Source: a bacterium
GTDB lineage: Bacteria; Sysuimicrobiota; Sysuimicrobiia; Sysuimicrobiales; Thermofontiviventaceae
Direction of reading: 5' to 3'
Length of the DNA stretch: 64,000 bases
Assembly (NCBI GenBank): GCA_030550015.1
Contig: JAUQQG010000118.1
Location: 17,377 to 81,376 of the forward strand
Part shown: piece by piece, positions 9,309 to 20,876 of the stretch
How the letters are laid out: the number at the start of each line of letters is the position of its first letter
Position numbering within the stretch: position 1 is the stretch's first letter
The notes under the pieces: model-generated
Databases searched by the model: none
Told to the model about the DNA's origin: nothing
Seen by the model: only the letters and a program-made list of their open reading frames with translations
Position numbers and translations under genes: made by a program

Positions 9309-10283
9309 TTAGGAGGCTAGCCATGCACTGAGCCTGCTCGCCCGTGCTCGGTGCCGGAGTTTGCGAATCGCCTGCGCCTCGATCTGGCGGACCCGCTCTC
9401 GGGTAACTCCAAACTTTCTGCCGATTTCCTCAAGGGAGTGGGCCACGCCGTCATCGAGCCCAAATCGGAGCTCTAAAATCTTCCGTTCTCTGGGGGTCAG
9501 CTCAGAGAGGAGCCTGCGTACTTCCTCCTTGAGGGCCCAGTCGGTTGCCTGGTCTTCGGGGTTTACAGCGCGGATGTCGCTCAGGAGGTTTCCCAAGGGA
9601 TCTGGTTCGTTCCCCTCGATTGGCGCATCCAGGGAGAGTGGTTCCTGGCTCATCATCCGCAGGTTTTCCACGTCCTTCTTCGAGAGCCCGCTCTCCCTCG
9701 CGATCTCCTCCAAAGAGGGCTCCCTCCCGAGCTTCTGGCTTAGCTGGTCCGAAAGGCGATGGATGCGCCGTACAATGTCGGTGGTGTACAGGGGTAGGCG
9801 AATGGTCCTCCCCTGATCGATCACCGCGCGCGCCACAGCCTGCCGGATCCACCAGGTGGCGTACGTGCTGAACCGTACTCCCCTGCGCCAGTCAAACTTC
9901 TTTACCGCATGGATGAGACCGAGGGTCCCCTCTTGGATGAGATCTCCAAGGCTGAGCCCCCTGCCGCCATACCGTTTCGCGATGCTCACCACGAGACGGA
10001 GGTTCGCTTCCACGAGCCGCTTCCGGGCCTCCAGGTCGCCTGCCTCCGCACGTTGGGCGAGGGCGATCTCCTCTTCTCGGGAGAGCAGGGGGACCCGGCC
10101 AATATCTTGGAGGTAGAGGCGGACGAGATCGAGATCCTCTCCCGATTCTTCAGAGGAGTCGGGAGGGGGAGATGCTTCCTCGTTCTCCACAATCTCCTCA
10201 GTGCCAGCTACAGAGGGCAGGTCGTTTATGGGGCCCCTCACTAGGGCTCTCTCCGGCTCAAGGGATTTGGCACGTGTGGTCAT
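9309..10283 (-). CDS. RNA polymerase sigma-70 factor (RpoD/SigA group)
   Basis: 324 residues. Region 1.2 is [20 protein letters not shown]; region 2 includes [38 protein letters not shown] and [21 protein letters not shown] residues; region 3 follows ([13 protein letters not shown]); region 4.2 is the helix-turn-helix [19 protein letters not shown]. There is no region 1.1, only about 45 acidic residues before 1.2. It may be the primary sigma of this organism or a group 2 paralogue. The start at 10283 has GGAGGG five to seven bases upstream; the frame stays open 214 codons further upstream but that extension is low-complexity and covers another small gene. Confidence 0.87.
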   Translation of the reverse strand: MTTRAKSLEPERALVRGPINDLPSVAGTEEIVENEEASPPPDSSEESGEDLDLVRLYLQDIGRVPLLSREEEIALAQRAEAGDLEARKRLVEANLRLVVSIAKRYGGRGLSLGDLIQEGTLGLIHAVKKFDWRRGVRFSTYATWWIRQAVARAVIDQGRTIRLPLYTTDIVRRIHRLSDQLSQKLGREPSLEEIARESGLSKKDVENLRMMSQEPLSLDAPIEGNEPDPLGNLLSDIRAVNPEDQATDWALKEEVRRLLSELTPRERKILELRFGLDDGVAHSLEEIGRKFGVTRERVRQIEAQAIRKLRHRARASRLSAWLAS

Positions 10284-10355
10284 CCACGACCCTCCATGGA
10301 ATAGAACGCGTAACCCGCTCGATCGATTCCCAGGTTCCCTGACGTAAGACTTTCT

Positions 10356-10369
10356 ATAGTTAATACTAT
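10356..10369 (-). promoter_or_regulatory. AT-rich palindrome upstream of the sigma factor gene
   Basis: ATAGT and ACTAT flank TAAT in an unusually AT-rich patch about 75-90 bases before the sigma ATG. On the minus strand it reads TTGATAGTATTAACTATAGA, which offers -10-like hexamers (TATTAA, TATAGA) but no correctly spaced -35. This is a plausible promoter or operator, not proven. Confidence 0.3.
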
Positions 10370-10483
10370 CAAAATGTGCGAGAAGGTGCAAGATGGCGTC
10401 AGTGGTTGCTTCTCCATAGCCCCATTTCCACAGGAGTCCCGAAAAAGGCAACAGACCATTGCCAGGAGGGTTAGGCACTCCGT

Positions 10484-10663
10484 TCACACGAATAGGGTGA
10501 GGACCCAGCGGAGGACAGGAATCCCAAAGAGGCTGTAGACGATGGCAAGGACGACCCCAGCCAGGAGTCGCTCCTCCTCGGGGATTTTGAGGAGATGGAG
10601 CGTGGCAACGACCAGCGAGAGCCCCCAGATCTGGCCGGTGAGGAGTGCGATGAGCACATGCAT
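10484..10663 (-). CDS. 59-residue two-helix membrane protein
   Basis: This short ORF translates to a 59-residue protein starting [19 protein letters not shown] and ending RWVLTLFV. Two hydrophobic helices (about residues 2-25 and 34-57) flank a short charged turn, [14 protein letters not shown] sits six bases before the ATG, an ideal ribosome site, and the hydrophobic pattern only appears in this frame, so it is very likely real. It lies 200 bases upstream of the sigma gene on the same strand and could be cotranscribed. I do not recognise a family. A role as a small membrane regulator or subunit is possible but is only a guess. Confidence 0.65.
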   Translation of the reverse strand: MHVLIALLTGQIWGLSLVVATLHLLKIPEEERLLAGVVLAIVYSLFGIPVLRWVLTLFV

Positions 10664-10824
10664 ATCCCTTCCTCCTGCTGTCCTCCACCAAGCGTATTCG
10701 AGGGTGGTCGGGTGTCCTGGCTAGTGAATTTGGGTTCATTTTACCATAATCGGGCAAGACTCTGGCAAGATGAATTTTTGCCTTCAGAATTTTCCCAGAG
10801 CACCGATCACGCAAGGATAGAACG

Positions 10825-12150
10825 ATGGAAGAGGTCAGGGCGTTCTTTCCACCCATAGGGATCCTGGACAGGCTTCTGGATCCGATTGAGGGGATGAGAT
10901 CCTCTCCTCTTGAGGTAGAGCCCACCCTCGAAGCCCTGCCTTCCCTCGAAGACCTGATCCATGTGGAAGCATATCCCGACCCCGAGCAAAGGGCAGAGGT
11001 GGCGATCGCACTCTCAAGCCTGTACCTCCGGGGAGGGCAGGTGGAGAAAGCCCTTGATTTCCTTGCCTTGGCCTTCAGGGCGATCGAGGAGCAACAGTCT
11101 CCCCGTGCAGAGATCCGCGTATTCCTCCAGTTAGGTGAGGTACGCGCTCTCCAAGGGTACCAGCGGGAGGCAGAGGCCTATCTTCGGCTGGCTCTAGAGC
11201 GAGCTTTCGGGATAGGGGCGGAGGAAGATGCGAGCTGGGCGCTGGGGATTCTGGGGGAGCTCGCGTTGAGGCGTCATGCCTACGAAACAGCCATCGAGTA
11301 CATCCACCAGGGGATCGCGCTCCTCGATCAGGTGGAACCACCGCGGCCTCTTCCTAAGGCTTACCTCCTCGCGCTGAGAGGCACGGCGTATCGAGGGATA
11401 GGCTCGTTCGATGACTGCCTCATCAGCTACTGCCAGGTCCTGGAGTTGTTGGAGCTTGCCCACTCCTTCGAGAAGGTCGATCACCCCAGGGAACTGCAAG
11501 ACCATGGAGTGCATCGTCATGGGACAGAGGGGGCCCTCGGATGGTTACAGTCACTGAGTGCCCAGTTAGAGATGCGTGAAATCCAGAGGATGGCCGCGCG
11601 GGTGCAGACGAACCTGGGGTTGCTCCTGCTCTTTCGAGGGGACCTCTACGCAAGCTACGGTTATCTGAAATCCGGACTCTCCCTCCACAGAGAGCTGGGG
11701 GACCGGTATGCCGAGGGGTGCGCCCTGGGAGGACTCAGCCGGTGTTCTTATCTCCTGGGGAGGAATGAGGAGGCAAAGGAGTACGCTATATCCGCCCTTG
11801 CTCTGCTGGGCGAAGCGCAGGATCAGGGAAAGGCTTCTGTGCAGGAGGGAGCTGAGCGGGGGAGGCTACAATTTCTCCTGGCATTGATCATGGAATCTGA
11901 GGGAGACCGGGGGGAAGCCCGCCGTTATCTCCAGGAAGCCATCCAAGCGTTCTCCGTGCTAGGGATCACTACCGACCTCGTGGCAGCCTACATGGTTCTT
12001 GGACGATTGCACTTGGAGGAGGGGGAGGTAGAGGAGGCAGCTTCTCTCTTGCACCAGGCTTTACAGGCCCTCCAACGCTTGACGGTCTCCCTCCAAGACA
12101 CAAAGGGTTTTCCCCACGGGGTGGCGGAATTGCCGTGGAATACCCTCTGA
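10825..12150 (+). CDS. Tetratricopeptide-repeat protein
   Basis: This 441-residue soluble protein is made almost entirely of helical TPR-like repeats, such as [57 protein letters not shown] and [20 protein letters not shown]. There is no signal peptide, membrane helix or enzymatic motif. The repeat style resembles the sensing TPR domains of MalT/Rap-type regulators, but no DNA-binding domain is present. The gene ends just before the histidine kinase start, so the two are probably cotranscribed. A partner or input role for the kinase is a reasonable inference. Confidence 0.75.
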   Translation: MEEVRAFFPPIGILDRLLDPIEGMRSSPLEVEPTLEALPSLEDLIHVEAYPDPEQRAEVAIALSSLYLRGGQVEKALDFLALAFRAIEEQQSPRAEIRVFLQLGEVRALQGYQREAEAYLRLALERAFGIGAEEDASWALGILGELALRRHAYETAIEYIHQGIALLDQVEPPRPLPKAYLLALRGTAYRGIGSFDDCLISYCQVLELLELAHSFEKVDHPRELQDHGVHRHGTEGALGWLQSLSAQLEMREIQRMAARVQTNLGLLLLFRGDLYASYGYLKSGLSLHRELGDRYAEGCALGGLSRCSYLLGRNEEAKEYAISALALLGEAQDQGKASVQEGAERGRLQFLLALIMESEGDRGEARRYLQEAIQAFSVLGITTDLVAAYMVLGRLHLEEGEVEEAASLLHQALQALQRLTVSLQDTKGFPHGVAELPWNTL

Positions 12151-12176
12151 AAGAACCACTTTCTCCAGGTCCGCCC

Positions 12177-13859
12177 ATGAACTCTGTGCGGCACAGGTTC
12201 TTCTTCACCTTCACTGTCCTCCTGCTTCTCATTCTCCTCGGGGGAGCCTTTGTAGTTGTTTCTTCAACCATTTCGGGGGTTTCCCACAAGATCCAGTTAG
12301 CGTTGAAGGAAAGGAAAGGTGAGGGGATGGACCCTCGCGAGGTCCCGACGAGGGTGCTTCTTCCCGAGGGGGTAAAAGTGGAGATTGGAGGCTCCCGTGA
12401 TCGAATCCCTATCCCGGGATGGGAGGTGTCAAGGGGGAGGATCCGGCTTTCCTCTCCCCTGTGGGATTCTGGGGATACCCTCATTGTGAGCGTCTCTCTC
12501 AAAGAGGCCTTCTTTCTCTTTTTCAAGCAAGGCTGGTGGGCGGTTCTCGCGGGAGTTGCAGAGGTACTCATTCTCCTCTTCACTCTGGATCGGTGGGTAT
12601 TGCAGCCTCTTCGGGGGCTCCTCCAATTCCTCGCCTCTGGAACCCTTGAGGAGAGGGGATGGGTTGATTGGACGCGGGAGGATGAGATCGGCGAACTGGC
12701 CCGGCAGGTGAAGCGAATGCATCGTGTGGCCCTCGCCTCTATTGAGGAGATCAACAATCTCAAGAAGGTGGAGGAGGCGATCCTGGAGAGTATCGGAGAT
12801 GCCGTCGTGGCAGTGGACATGGAAGGGAGGATCATGTTCTTCAATAGGGCAGCAGAAGCCCTCACTGGGTATACGGCCTCCGAATCCCTGGGACGCCCAT
12901 TTGGGGAGATCCTTGTGATGACGAGAGAACCCAAAGACTCCTCGCGTGCCCTCCGCTCTCCTGGGATCTCTACCCTCACGACGCGGGACGGCCGTGCAGT
13001 CCCTGTCCGAGAACGCGTTCGCCTCATCGAGGATGGAAGCGGAACGGTCACCGGGTGCCTGATCCTCCTCCGGGACATGACCCATGAAGAAGAGTTCGAG
13101 CGGGCGAAGTCTGAGTTCGTGGGGATTGCCTCCCACGAGCTCAGGACGCCCCTCTCCGCAATGCGGTGGAGTCTTGAGATGGTGCTGGAGTCCGGGCGCG
13201 AGACGATCCCCCCGCAGCATTACCAGTTTGTCTCCCTTGCCTATGAGAGTACGCTCCGAATGATCGATCTTGTGGAGGAGTTGCTGGATGTCTCGCGCAT
13301 CGAGCAGGGGAGACTCACCCTTGAGCCCGTCGAGGTCTCCATCGAGGGATTGACCGAGGAGCTTGTCAAGGAGTGCCTTCCCTTAGCGAACCAGAGACAG
13401 ATCCATCTGGAATGGCACAAGAGAACCTCTCCGATTCCCAAGGTCCTTGTGGACAGGAGGCGAATGCGCCAAGTGATCGAAAACCTCCTGATCAATGGGA
13501 TCAAGTACACTCCTGAGGGTGGGAAGGTCTCGGTGGAACTCGGGGTGGAGGATGGCCATGTCGTTCTGGAGGTTCGTGACACTGGGATCGGGATCCCCCT
13601 CCCCCAGCAGCCCTATCTCTTCACCAAGTTTTTCCGAGGGAGCAATGCGGTGAAGAGCGGGATTGAAGGGACCGGACTTGGTCTGTTCATCGCCAAGCAC
13701 ATCGTAGAAGCTTCGGGAGGAACCATTGGGTTCACCAGCCAGGAAGGACACGGGTCCACCTTCTGGGTGAGGCTTCCTGCCCTGGAGGTAGAGAGGAACC
13801 GCCCCCTCTCCCTTCAAAGCGCCCTTAGCGAGGGAGGATCCGCATCAGGATCAGGCTAA
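12177..13859 (+). CDS. Membrane sensor histidine kinase (HAMP-PAS-HisKA-HATPase)
   Basis: 560 residues from the ATG at 12177; a GTG at 12135 would add 14 residues. TM1 spans about 11-30, an extracytoplasmic loop of about 85 residues follows, and TM2 spans about 119-137. HAMP covers about 138-190 and PAS about 200-305 (GDAVVAVDMEGRIMFFNRAA). HisKA has ASHELRTPLSAMRW with the phospho-acceptor His320. The ATPase domain has an N box (VIENLLINGIKYTP) and G boxes (DTGIGIP, GTGLGLFIAKH). The domain order matches PhoR/WalK-type kinases. No response regulator is nearby, so it is an orphan. The 3' end overlaps the convergent holin-like gene by 35 bases. Confidence 0.9.
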   Translation: MNSVRHRFFFTFTVLLLLILLGGAFVVVSSTISGVSHKIQLALKERKGEGMDPREVPTRVLLPEGVKVEIGGSRDRIPIPGWEVSRGRIRLSSPLWDSGDTLIVSVSLKEAFFLFFKQGWWAVLAGVAEVLILLFTLDRWVLQPLRGLLQFLASGTLEERGWVDWTREDEIGELARQVKRMHRVALASIEEINNLKKVEEAILESIGDAVVAVDMEGRIMFFNRAAEALTGYTASESLGRPFGEILVMTREPKDSSRALRSPGISTLTTRDGRAVPVRERVRLIEDGSGTVTGCLILLRDMTHEEEFERAKSEFVGIASHELRTPLSAMRWSLEMVLESGRETIPPQHYQFVSLAYESTLRMIDLVEELLDVSRIEQGRLTLEPVEVSIEGLTEELVKECLPLANQRQIHLEWHKRTSPIPKVLVDRRRMRQVIENLLINGIKYTPEGGKVSVELGVEDGHVVLEVRDTGIGIPLPQQPYLFTKFFRGSNAVKSGIEGTGLGLFIAKHIVEASGGTIGFTSQEGHGSTFWVRLPALEVERNRPLSLQSALSEGGSASGSG

Positions 13860-14163
13860 TGGTGCTGATGAGGAGCGCTCCCAGGAAGGCTGACCAAAAC
13901 CCAGAGAGGCGTAACGGAGTAAGGGCAGCGACGAGGTAGAGCATCAGGGTGTTGACAAGAAGAGTGAATAGGCCCAGAGTCAGGATATTGATGGGGAGGG
14001 TAAGCAAAAGGACAAGAGGACGGATGACGGCGTTGACAACCCCCAGGACGAGGGCAGCGAGGAGCGCACCGAGGAAGTCGGGGACAGAGATGCCGGGGAC
14101 GATGCGGGTTGTAAGATAAATCGCCACCCCGTTGACCAGCCAGCGAAGAATGAACCCTTCCAT
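13825..14163 (-). CDS. YvlD-like / phage-holin-family-4 membrane protein
   Basis: 112 residues with four hydrophobic helices. It contains the family pattern RWLVNGVAIYLTTRIVPGI near the N-terminus and VNAVIRPLVLLLTLPINILT, the hallmark of the PF04020 (Phage_holin_4_2) family, which includes Bacillus YvlD. A GTG two codons upstream is an alternative start. The next gene upstream encodes a PspC-domain protein, the same neighbour pair as yvlC-yvlD in Bacillus. The role is probably envelope stress or membrane integrity; a true holin function is unlikely outside a prophage, and no phage genes are present. Confidence 0.8.
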   Translation of the reverse strand: MEGFILRWLVNGVAIYLTTRIVPGISVPDFLGALLAALVLGVVNAVIRPLVLLLTLPINILTLGLFTLLVNTLMLYLVAALTPLRLSGFWSAFLGALLISTISLILMRILPR

Positions 14164-14226
14164 ACACACTTCTTCTCCCTTGAGAAAGAGGAACAGATGG
14201 AGTGGGGAACGGAGTATCCCTCTTCG

Positions 14227-14427
14227 CTATTGGGCTGGGGCCTCTGGGATGATCAGCCAAGCGATCAGGTACCCCCCGATGCCGACCAGCATCGTCGGGG
14301 GGAAAAGCGCGATCAACGCCCAGATGAGGCGGACGATGGTGGGGTCGGCCCCGATGTATTCTGCAATCCCCCCGCAGACCCCGCCGAGCATTCTGTTGAC
14401 ACGCGAACGATACAGCCGTTTCTCCAC
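14227..14427 (-). CDS. PspC-domain small membrane protein
   Basis: 66 residues. The PspC signature is clear: LYRSRVNRMLGGVCGGIAEY followed by a DPTIVRLIW segment and one strong transmembrane helix (ALFPPTMLVGIGGYLIAWLI), ending in IPEAP. PspC-type proteins sense membrane or envelope stress. It sits 63 bases upstream of the YvlD-like gene on the same strand, a stand-alone pair like Bacillus yvlC-yvlD, opposite a sensor kinase and TPR gene. No pspA or liaR homologue is visible. Confidence 0.87.
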   Translation of the reverse strand: MEKRLYRSRVNRMLGGVCGGIAEYIGADPTIVRLIWALIALFPPTMLVGIGGYLIAWLIIPEAPAQ

Positions 14428-14533
14428 GAGAGCATCCTCCAGACTCTCTTCCAGGCCCAGGTTTTCCCGCGCGTCAGTGCAGTTTCCTCACAACAGGGTC
14501 CCCTCACATCTTTGCCCAGAAATCTTCTGGGAG

Positions 14534-15421
14534 TTACCGAGAATTCCTTGAAGGCCCCAGGATCTCCCTCAGGAGCTCTGCAACATCGCTCGGCAGGTCT
14601 GCTACAGCCACCCCCGCTGCCTTCAGAGCCTCAATCTTGGACTGGGCAGTTCCTTCCGTCCCTGAGATGACTGCGCCTGCGTGCCCCATGCGCTTCCCCG
14701 GAGGAGCGGTTCTCCCGGCAATGTAGGCAACGACGGGTTTGGTGAACCGGCGAGCGATATAGTCCGCAGCCTCTTCCTCGGCGTTCCCCCCGATCTCCCC
14801 GATGAGGACCACGGCCTGGGTCTCCGGATCCGATTCGAACAATTTCAGGACTTCCACAAAGGTCAACCCTACGACAGGGTCTCCGCCGAGACCGATTGCC
14901 GTAGTTTCCCCCAAACCCGCGCGGGTGAGGGCAGCAACGATCTCGTAGGTGAGCGTCCCGCTCCGGGAGACGACGCCAACCTTTCCCGGTTGGAAGAGAT
15001 GGTTTGGCATGATACCAATCTTGCATCGTCCTGCGGAGGCGAGACCTGGCCCGTTGGGCCCAACCACGTGGACCCCCTTCTCCCGGGCATAGGCGACGAT
15101 CTCGATGGTGTCGTGGACAGGGATATGTTCGGTAATGATGACGACAGGATCGAGCCCGCTGGCAATCGCCTCTAGCGCCGCATCCTTGGCGCCGCGCGCA
15201 GGGACGAAGATACAGGAAGCAGTAGCGCCCGTCTCCTTCACAGCTTCCTCGACGGTGTCGAAGACGGGGATGCCATGGACCGTGGTCCCTCCTTTCCCGG
15301 GAGAGGTCCCAGCAACCACCTTTGTGCCAAACGCAAGCATCTGGCGGGTATGGAATTCCCCCTGGTAGCCAGTGATCCCCTGGACGAGGACGCGCGTCTG
15401 TTCGTCAACGAGGATGGCCAT
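14534..15421 (-). CDS. sucD: Succinate-CoA ligase (ADP-forming) subunit alpha
   Basis: 295 residues, normal length. The N-terminal CoA-binding fold ([20 protein letters not shown]) and the C-terminal region with the phospho-histidine in [20 protein letters not shown] identify SucD. With SucC it interconverts succinyl-CoA and succinate with ADP or GDP phosphorylation. The start overlaps the sucC stop by 17 bases. It is the last gene of the minus-strand block icd-mdh-sucC-sucD. Confidence 0.96.
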   Translation of the reverse strand: MAILVDEQTRVLVQGITGYQGEFHTRQMLAFGTKVVAGTSPGKGGTTVHGIPVFDTVEEAVKETGATASCIFVPARGAKDAALEAIASGLDPVVIITEHIPVHDTIEIVAYAREKGVHVVGPNGPGLASAGRCKIGIMPNHLFQPGKVGVVSRSGTLTYEIVAALTRAGLGETTAIGLGGDPVVGLTFVEVLKLFESDPETQAVVLIGEIGGNAEEEAADYIARRFTKPVVAYIAGRTAPPGKRMGHAGAVISGTEGTAQSKIEALKAAGVAVADLPSDVAELLREILGPSRNSR

Positions 15422-16541
15422 GGTGCACCTCCTGTACCGGTTCCCTGCCTAACCGGACCGCTTCCTGCGCAGCCTCGACAGGGTCGGTGAAGGCCCGGAT
15501 CCCCTGCGCCTCCAGAATCGCCCTTCCCTCCTCCTCGTTGGTCCCTGTGAGGCGAACGACCATGGGGACCGAAGGGCGGTTCTCGACAATTCCCCTGGCG
15601 ATGTCATCACACCGTGTGATCCCTCCGAAGATGTTCACGAACAGGACCCGGATCCCAGGTTTCCTCGTGGCGATCGCCAGAGCTTGTTTCATTGCTTCCG
15701 TAGAAGCCCCTCCGCCAACGTCTAGGAAGTTCGCCGGTCTCCCCCCGAAGTGTGCGACCATGTCCAGGGTGGCCATCACAAGACCCGCCCCGTTCCCGAT
15801 GATCGCGATATCCCCGTCTAATTCCACGTAACTCAGGTCATGTTCCTTGGCCATGCGCTCGAGTTCAGTCATTTCCTGGTCAGCTGGCCGGTCAGGATGA
15901 CGGTAGCTCGCGTTGTCGTCCAGGATGAGCTTGGCGTCGATGGCCACAAGGTGCCCGTCGGTCAGCGCGAGAGGGTTAATCTCCGCAAGCTCGGCGTCCT
16001 CTTCCCGCAAGAGGCGGTAAAGATTGTAGGCGATCTGGGCGAACTCCGTGAGGGTCCGACCTGTCAAACCTAAGCGCCGTCCCAGAATCCTTGCTTGGAA
16101 AGGCTGGAACCCAAGGAAGGGATCCACGGGGACTTTGATAATCTTCTCTGGAGTCTCCCGGGCCACCTCCTCGATGTCCACACCACCTGCCTCAGAAGCC
16201 ACTGCGACCACGCGCCGTGCGCTGCGGTCTATGGTGAACGCGAGGTAGTACTCCTTCTCGATGTCGACCGCTTCGGCGGCCAGAAGGGCACGAACTTGTT
16301 CGCCCTTGATGGTCATGCCGAGGATGGCCTCCGCGTGTTCCCTAGCTTCCTGAGGGTTCCTCGCGATCTTGATCCCACCGGCCTTTCCTCGCCCTCCGAC
16401 AAGGACTTGCGCTTTCAGGACGAGGGGGTACCTGAGGGCGAGGTGCTCGACCTCACCCGGTTGGGTGATGACGGTGCCAGGCGGCACAGGAATGCCGTAG
16501 CGGGCAAAGATCTCCTTCGCTTGGTACTCAAAGAGCTTCAT
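15405..16541 (-). CDS. sucC: Succinate-CoA ligase (ADP-forming) subunit beta
   Basis: 378 residues with an ATP-grasp domain at the N-terminus ([35 protein letters not shown]) and the ligase domain at the C-terminus ([35 protein letters not shown]). AEINPLALT carries the metal-binding residues. It forms the nucleotide-binding subunit of succinyl-CoA synthetase. Just 15 bases separate it from mdh, so the block is an operon. Confidence 0.96.
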   Translation of the reverse strand: MKLFEYQAKEIFARYGIPVPPGTVITQPGEVEHLALRYPLVLKAQVLVGGRGKAGGIKIARNPQEAREHAEAILGMTIKGEQVRALLAAEAVDIEKEYYLAFTIDRSARRVVAVASEAGGVDIEEVARETPEKIIKVPVDPFLGFQPFQARILGRRLGLTGRTLTEFAQIAYNLYRLLREEDAELAEINPLALTDGHLVAIDAKLILDDNASYRHPDRPADQEMTELERMAKEHDLSYVELDGDIAIIGNGAGLVMATLDMVAHFGGRPANFLDVGGGASTEAMKQALAIATRKPGIRVLFVNIFGGITRCDDIARGIVENRPSVPMVVRLTGTNEEEGRAILEAQGIRAFTDPVEAAQEAVRLGREPVQEVHHGHPR

Positions 16542-16556
16542 GGATCCTACTCCTCG

Positions 16557-18843
<2,287 letters not shown>

Positions 18844-19009
18844 TTCTCCTCCCTCCAACCGATTTTAAGTACCCCGGCAATCATCGTGGGTTTTTACCGG
18901 AGCCCCTCTTTGAAGCGCAAGGAGATTGACTCAGGTTACAAGACGGCTACTGGCCATCACAAGGATACTGCAAACCCCCTGATCGTGCAAGGCACGTTTG
19001 GGTGAGGTA

Positions 19010-19042
19010 CCCCCAGCAAAAGCCACAGAGTTTTGCAGGGGG
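19010..19042. repeat. Dispersed intergenic hairpin, copy 1
   Basis: CCCCCAGCAAAA and TTTTGCAGGGGG form a stem with one A-A mismatch around a 9-base loop. It is not followed by a T-run, so it is not a standard terminator. The stem sequence matches the copies at 32205, 33055 and 54194. Confidence 0.6.
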
Positions 19043-19053
19043 GTGAAGTACGG

Positions 19054-19082
19054 TTGCCAGGAAGGGGAGGGGGAGGTAAAAT
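19054..19082 (+). promoter_or_regulatory. Sigma-70-type promoter for the KOW-like gene and murT-gatD
   Basis: TTGCCA and TAAAAT are separated by exactly 17 bases, an excellent match to a housekeeping promoter. It reads toward 19181, about 90-100 bases from the predicted transcription start. The resulting leader would contain two hairpins. Confidence 0.6.
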
Positions 19083-19148
19083 ACCCCCGTGTGCGGTAAA
19101 TAGTGCGAGGGATCTCGGATATCGCCCCTCTCCTGTGGGAGAGTGTCT

Positions 19149-19178
19149 CCGGCAAATGTCCAAAAGACCTTTGCCCGG
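19149..19178. repeat. Dispersed intergenic hairpin, copy 2
   Basis: CCGGCAAATGTC pairs with GACCTTTGCCCGG around CAAAA, with one mismatch and one bulge. It ends two bases before the ATG at 19181, where a stem in the mRNA would occlude initiation. The copy at 36438 is nearly identical in the 24-base core. Confidence 0.55.
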
Positions 19179-19180
19179 GT

Positions 19181-19405
19181 ATGGAGGAGCGGAACTTGTT
19201 GTTCAGGCCTGGGGATCGGGTGCGCATCCGGCCAGACTCGAAAGCAGAGGCTCTGAGGCTTTGGCCAGAGCTTGCAGGGCGTACTGGAACCGTAGTTTCG
19301 GTGTACCGGGATGTGCAGGTGATCGTGGATGGATGGAAGGTCCCGGTCTGGTTTCGGAACGATGTTTCTGAGCTGGAACCTGTCGACGACCAGGAGAAGG
19401 GTTGA
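19181..19405 (+). CDS. Small KOW/SH3-like protein of unknown function
   Basis: 74 residues from the ATG at 19181. The centre reads PGDRVRIRPDSKAEALRLWP then GRTGTVVSVYRDVQVIVDGW, a KOW-like small beta-barrel pattern, followed by an acidic tail. No ribosome site precedes the ATG, because a hairpin abuts it. However GGAGGAG lies inside the first codons and is well placed for a TTG at 19196, which may be the true start (69 residues). The gene is downstream of a good promoter and 82 bases before murT, so it may belong to that operon. No known function. Confidence 0.6.
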   Translation: MEERNLLFRPGDRVRIRPDSKAEALRLWPELAGRTGTVVSVYRDVQVIVDGWKVPVWFRNDVSELEPVDDQEKG

Positions 19406-19487
19406 ACCTGCGCAACCTTCCCTTTATGAAGTCTTTGCCGGCTACCTGTGGGCTCCTTGGAGTGCAACGTGAAGGGAAGAGAGTGCC

Positions 19488-20876
19488 GTGTCCCTGCGGC
19501 TTACCACCGCGATTACCCTCGGTCGTCTCGCTGCCCTCGCCAGCCGCTCCCTCGGATTGGGAGGGGGCACAACAATTCCCGGACGGGTGGCCCGGGCGGT
19601 GGAACCCCAGCTCGTTCGCCTACTGGCGCAGCGGCTGCCTTTTGGAACAGTCGTGGTGACAGGGACGAATGGGAAGACCACGACATCACGGATCCTCGCA
19701 CACATAGCCGAGCTGGCAGCGCTCGTGCCCATCCATAACCGCGCGGGTGCGAACTTGGCAAGCGGCGTCGCCACCGCCCTTCTGGAGCACGCCAACTACC
19801 TGGGGGATCTCGCCGGCGACCTCGCTATCCTTGAGATCGATGAGGCTACGCTCCCGAAGGTGTTTGATGCGCTCATGCCCAGGGTGATTGTCCTGACGAA
19901 CCTCTTCCGGGATCAGCTGGACCGCTACGGGGAGCTCGAGGTCGTAGCGGAGGGTTGGCGCAAGGCACTGAACCAACTCCCCTCCGATGCAACCGTTGTC
20001 CTCAACGTCGATGATCCTCTCGTGGCCGAGGTGGGAAGGGGGGTGAAGGGACAGAGAATGACTTTTGGGATCGAGGATGAGAGGGTTGCCCTTACTGTGC
20101 TAGAGCACGCCGCCGACGCACGCTACTGCTACCACTGTGGTCGCCCCTACCAGTACACTGTGGTGTATTTCGGGCACATGGGGAAATACTGTTGTGAGGG
20201 CTGTGGCACCCGCCGGCTCAATCCGGACGTGACCGCCAGGGAGATCGTGTTGCGGGGGATCGAGGGGAGCCAGTTTACCATAGATGGCCCCAGAGGGAGC
20301 ATGCGTGTCCGCACAGCCCTCCCAGGCCTGTACAACGTGTACAACATCCTCGCGGCATGTGCTGCAGCCTATTCTCTGGGGATCGCGCCCGAGACGATGG
20401 AGAGAGCGATCGAGAGTTTCACCCCGGCGTTCGGCAGAGGGGAGCGGCTCCAACTGAATGATCGCGAGCTGGTTTTCCTCCTCGTCAAGAACCCCGCCGG
20501 ATTCAACGCGGTTCTCCGCACGCTCCTACAAGGAGAACAGGCCCCTGTGGTCCTCATCGCTATCAACGACCTCATCGCCGATGGGCGCGACATCTCCTGG
20601 TTGTGGGATGTGGACTTCGAGATGCTTTGTGGGCGGGTGAAAGGTTTGGTCGTCACGGGCCGGAGGGCAGAGGAGATGGCCTTGCGGCTCAAATATGCTG
20701 GAGTGGAACCAGGTCGCATCGTCGTGGAGAAGGACGGGAAACGCGCGGTGTTGCGCGCCGTGGCCATGGCGGAAGAAGGGGAGAAGGTCTTCCTCCTCCC
20801 CACCTATACTGCAATGCTCCAGCTCCGAGCCATCCTCCAGAGGATGGGCGTAGTGTCGGGATTCTGGAGGCAGTGA
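19488..20876 (+). CDS. murT: Lipid II isoglutaminyl synthase subunit MurT
   Basis: 462 residues. The Mur-ligase ATP site is VVTGTNGKTTTSRIL (about 57-70), and the central domain LEIDEATLP is followed by TNLFRDQLDRYGE. A MurT-specific Cys4 zinc ribbon is present, Cys214/Cys217 (YCYHCG) and Cys236/Cys239 (CCEGCG). The C-terminal DUF1727 domain carries DLIADGRDISWLWDVDFE. MurT activates the D-Glu side chain of lipid II so that GatD can amidate it to D-isoglutamine. Start is GTG. The gatD ATG follows the stop directly. The pair is characteristic of Firmicutes, Actinobacteria, Chloroflexi and relatives. Confidence 0.94.
   Translation: MSLRLTTAITLGRLAALASRSLGLGGGTTIPGRVARAVEPQLVRLLAQRLPFGTVVVTGTNGKTTTSRILAHIAELAALVPIHNRAGANLASGVATALLEHANYLGDLAGDLAILEIDEATLPKVFDALMPRVIVLTNLFRDQLDRYGELEVVAEGWRKALNQLPSDATVVLNVDDPLVAEVGRGVKGQRMTFGIEDERVALTVLEHAADARYCYHCGRPYQYTVVYFGHMGKYCCEGCGTRRLNPDVTAREIVLRGIEGSQFTIDGPRGSMRVRTALPGLYNVYNILAACAAAYSLGIAPETMERAIESFTPAFGRGERLQLNDRELVFLLVKNPAGFNAVLRTLLQGEQAPVVLIAINDLIADGRDISWLWDVDFEMLCGRVKGLVVTGRRAEEMALRLKYAGVEPGRIVVEKDGKRAVLRAVAMAEEGEKVFLLPTYTAMLQLRAILQRMGVVSGFWRQ

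Larger units (their letters stand above)
18844..19180. other. 337-base divergent intergenic region
   Basis: No ORF here is convincing. The region holds two copies of the dispersed hairpin family (19010-19042 and 19149-19178), a sigma-70-type promoter at 19054-19082 reading toward the KOW-like gene and murT, and a further small hairpin (CTCTCC...GGAGAG, about 19128-19143). The leader of icd lies at its left end; no clear icd promoter was found. Confidence 0.6.

Noticed and set aside
10284..10925. In-frame 214-codon extension upstream of the sigma factor
   Set aside because: It is Arg/Pro/Ser rich, overlaps the better 59-residue ORF, and a good ribosome site precedes the ATG at 10283.
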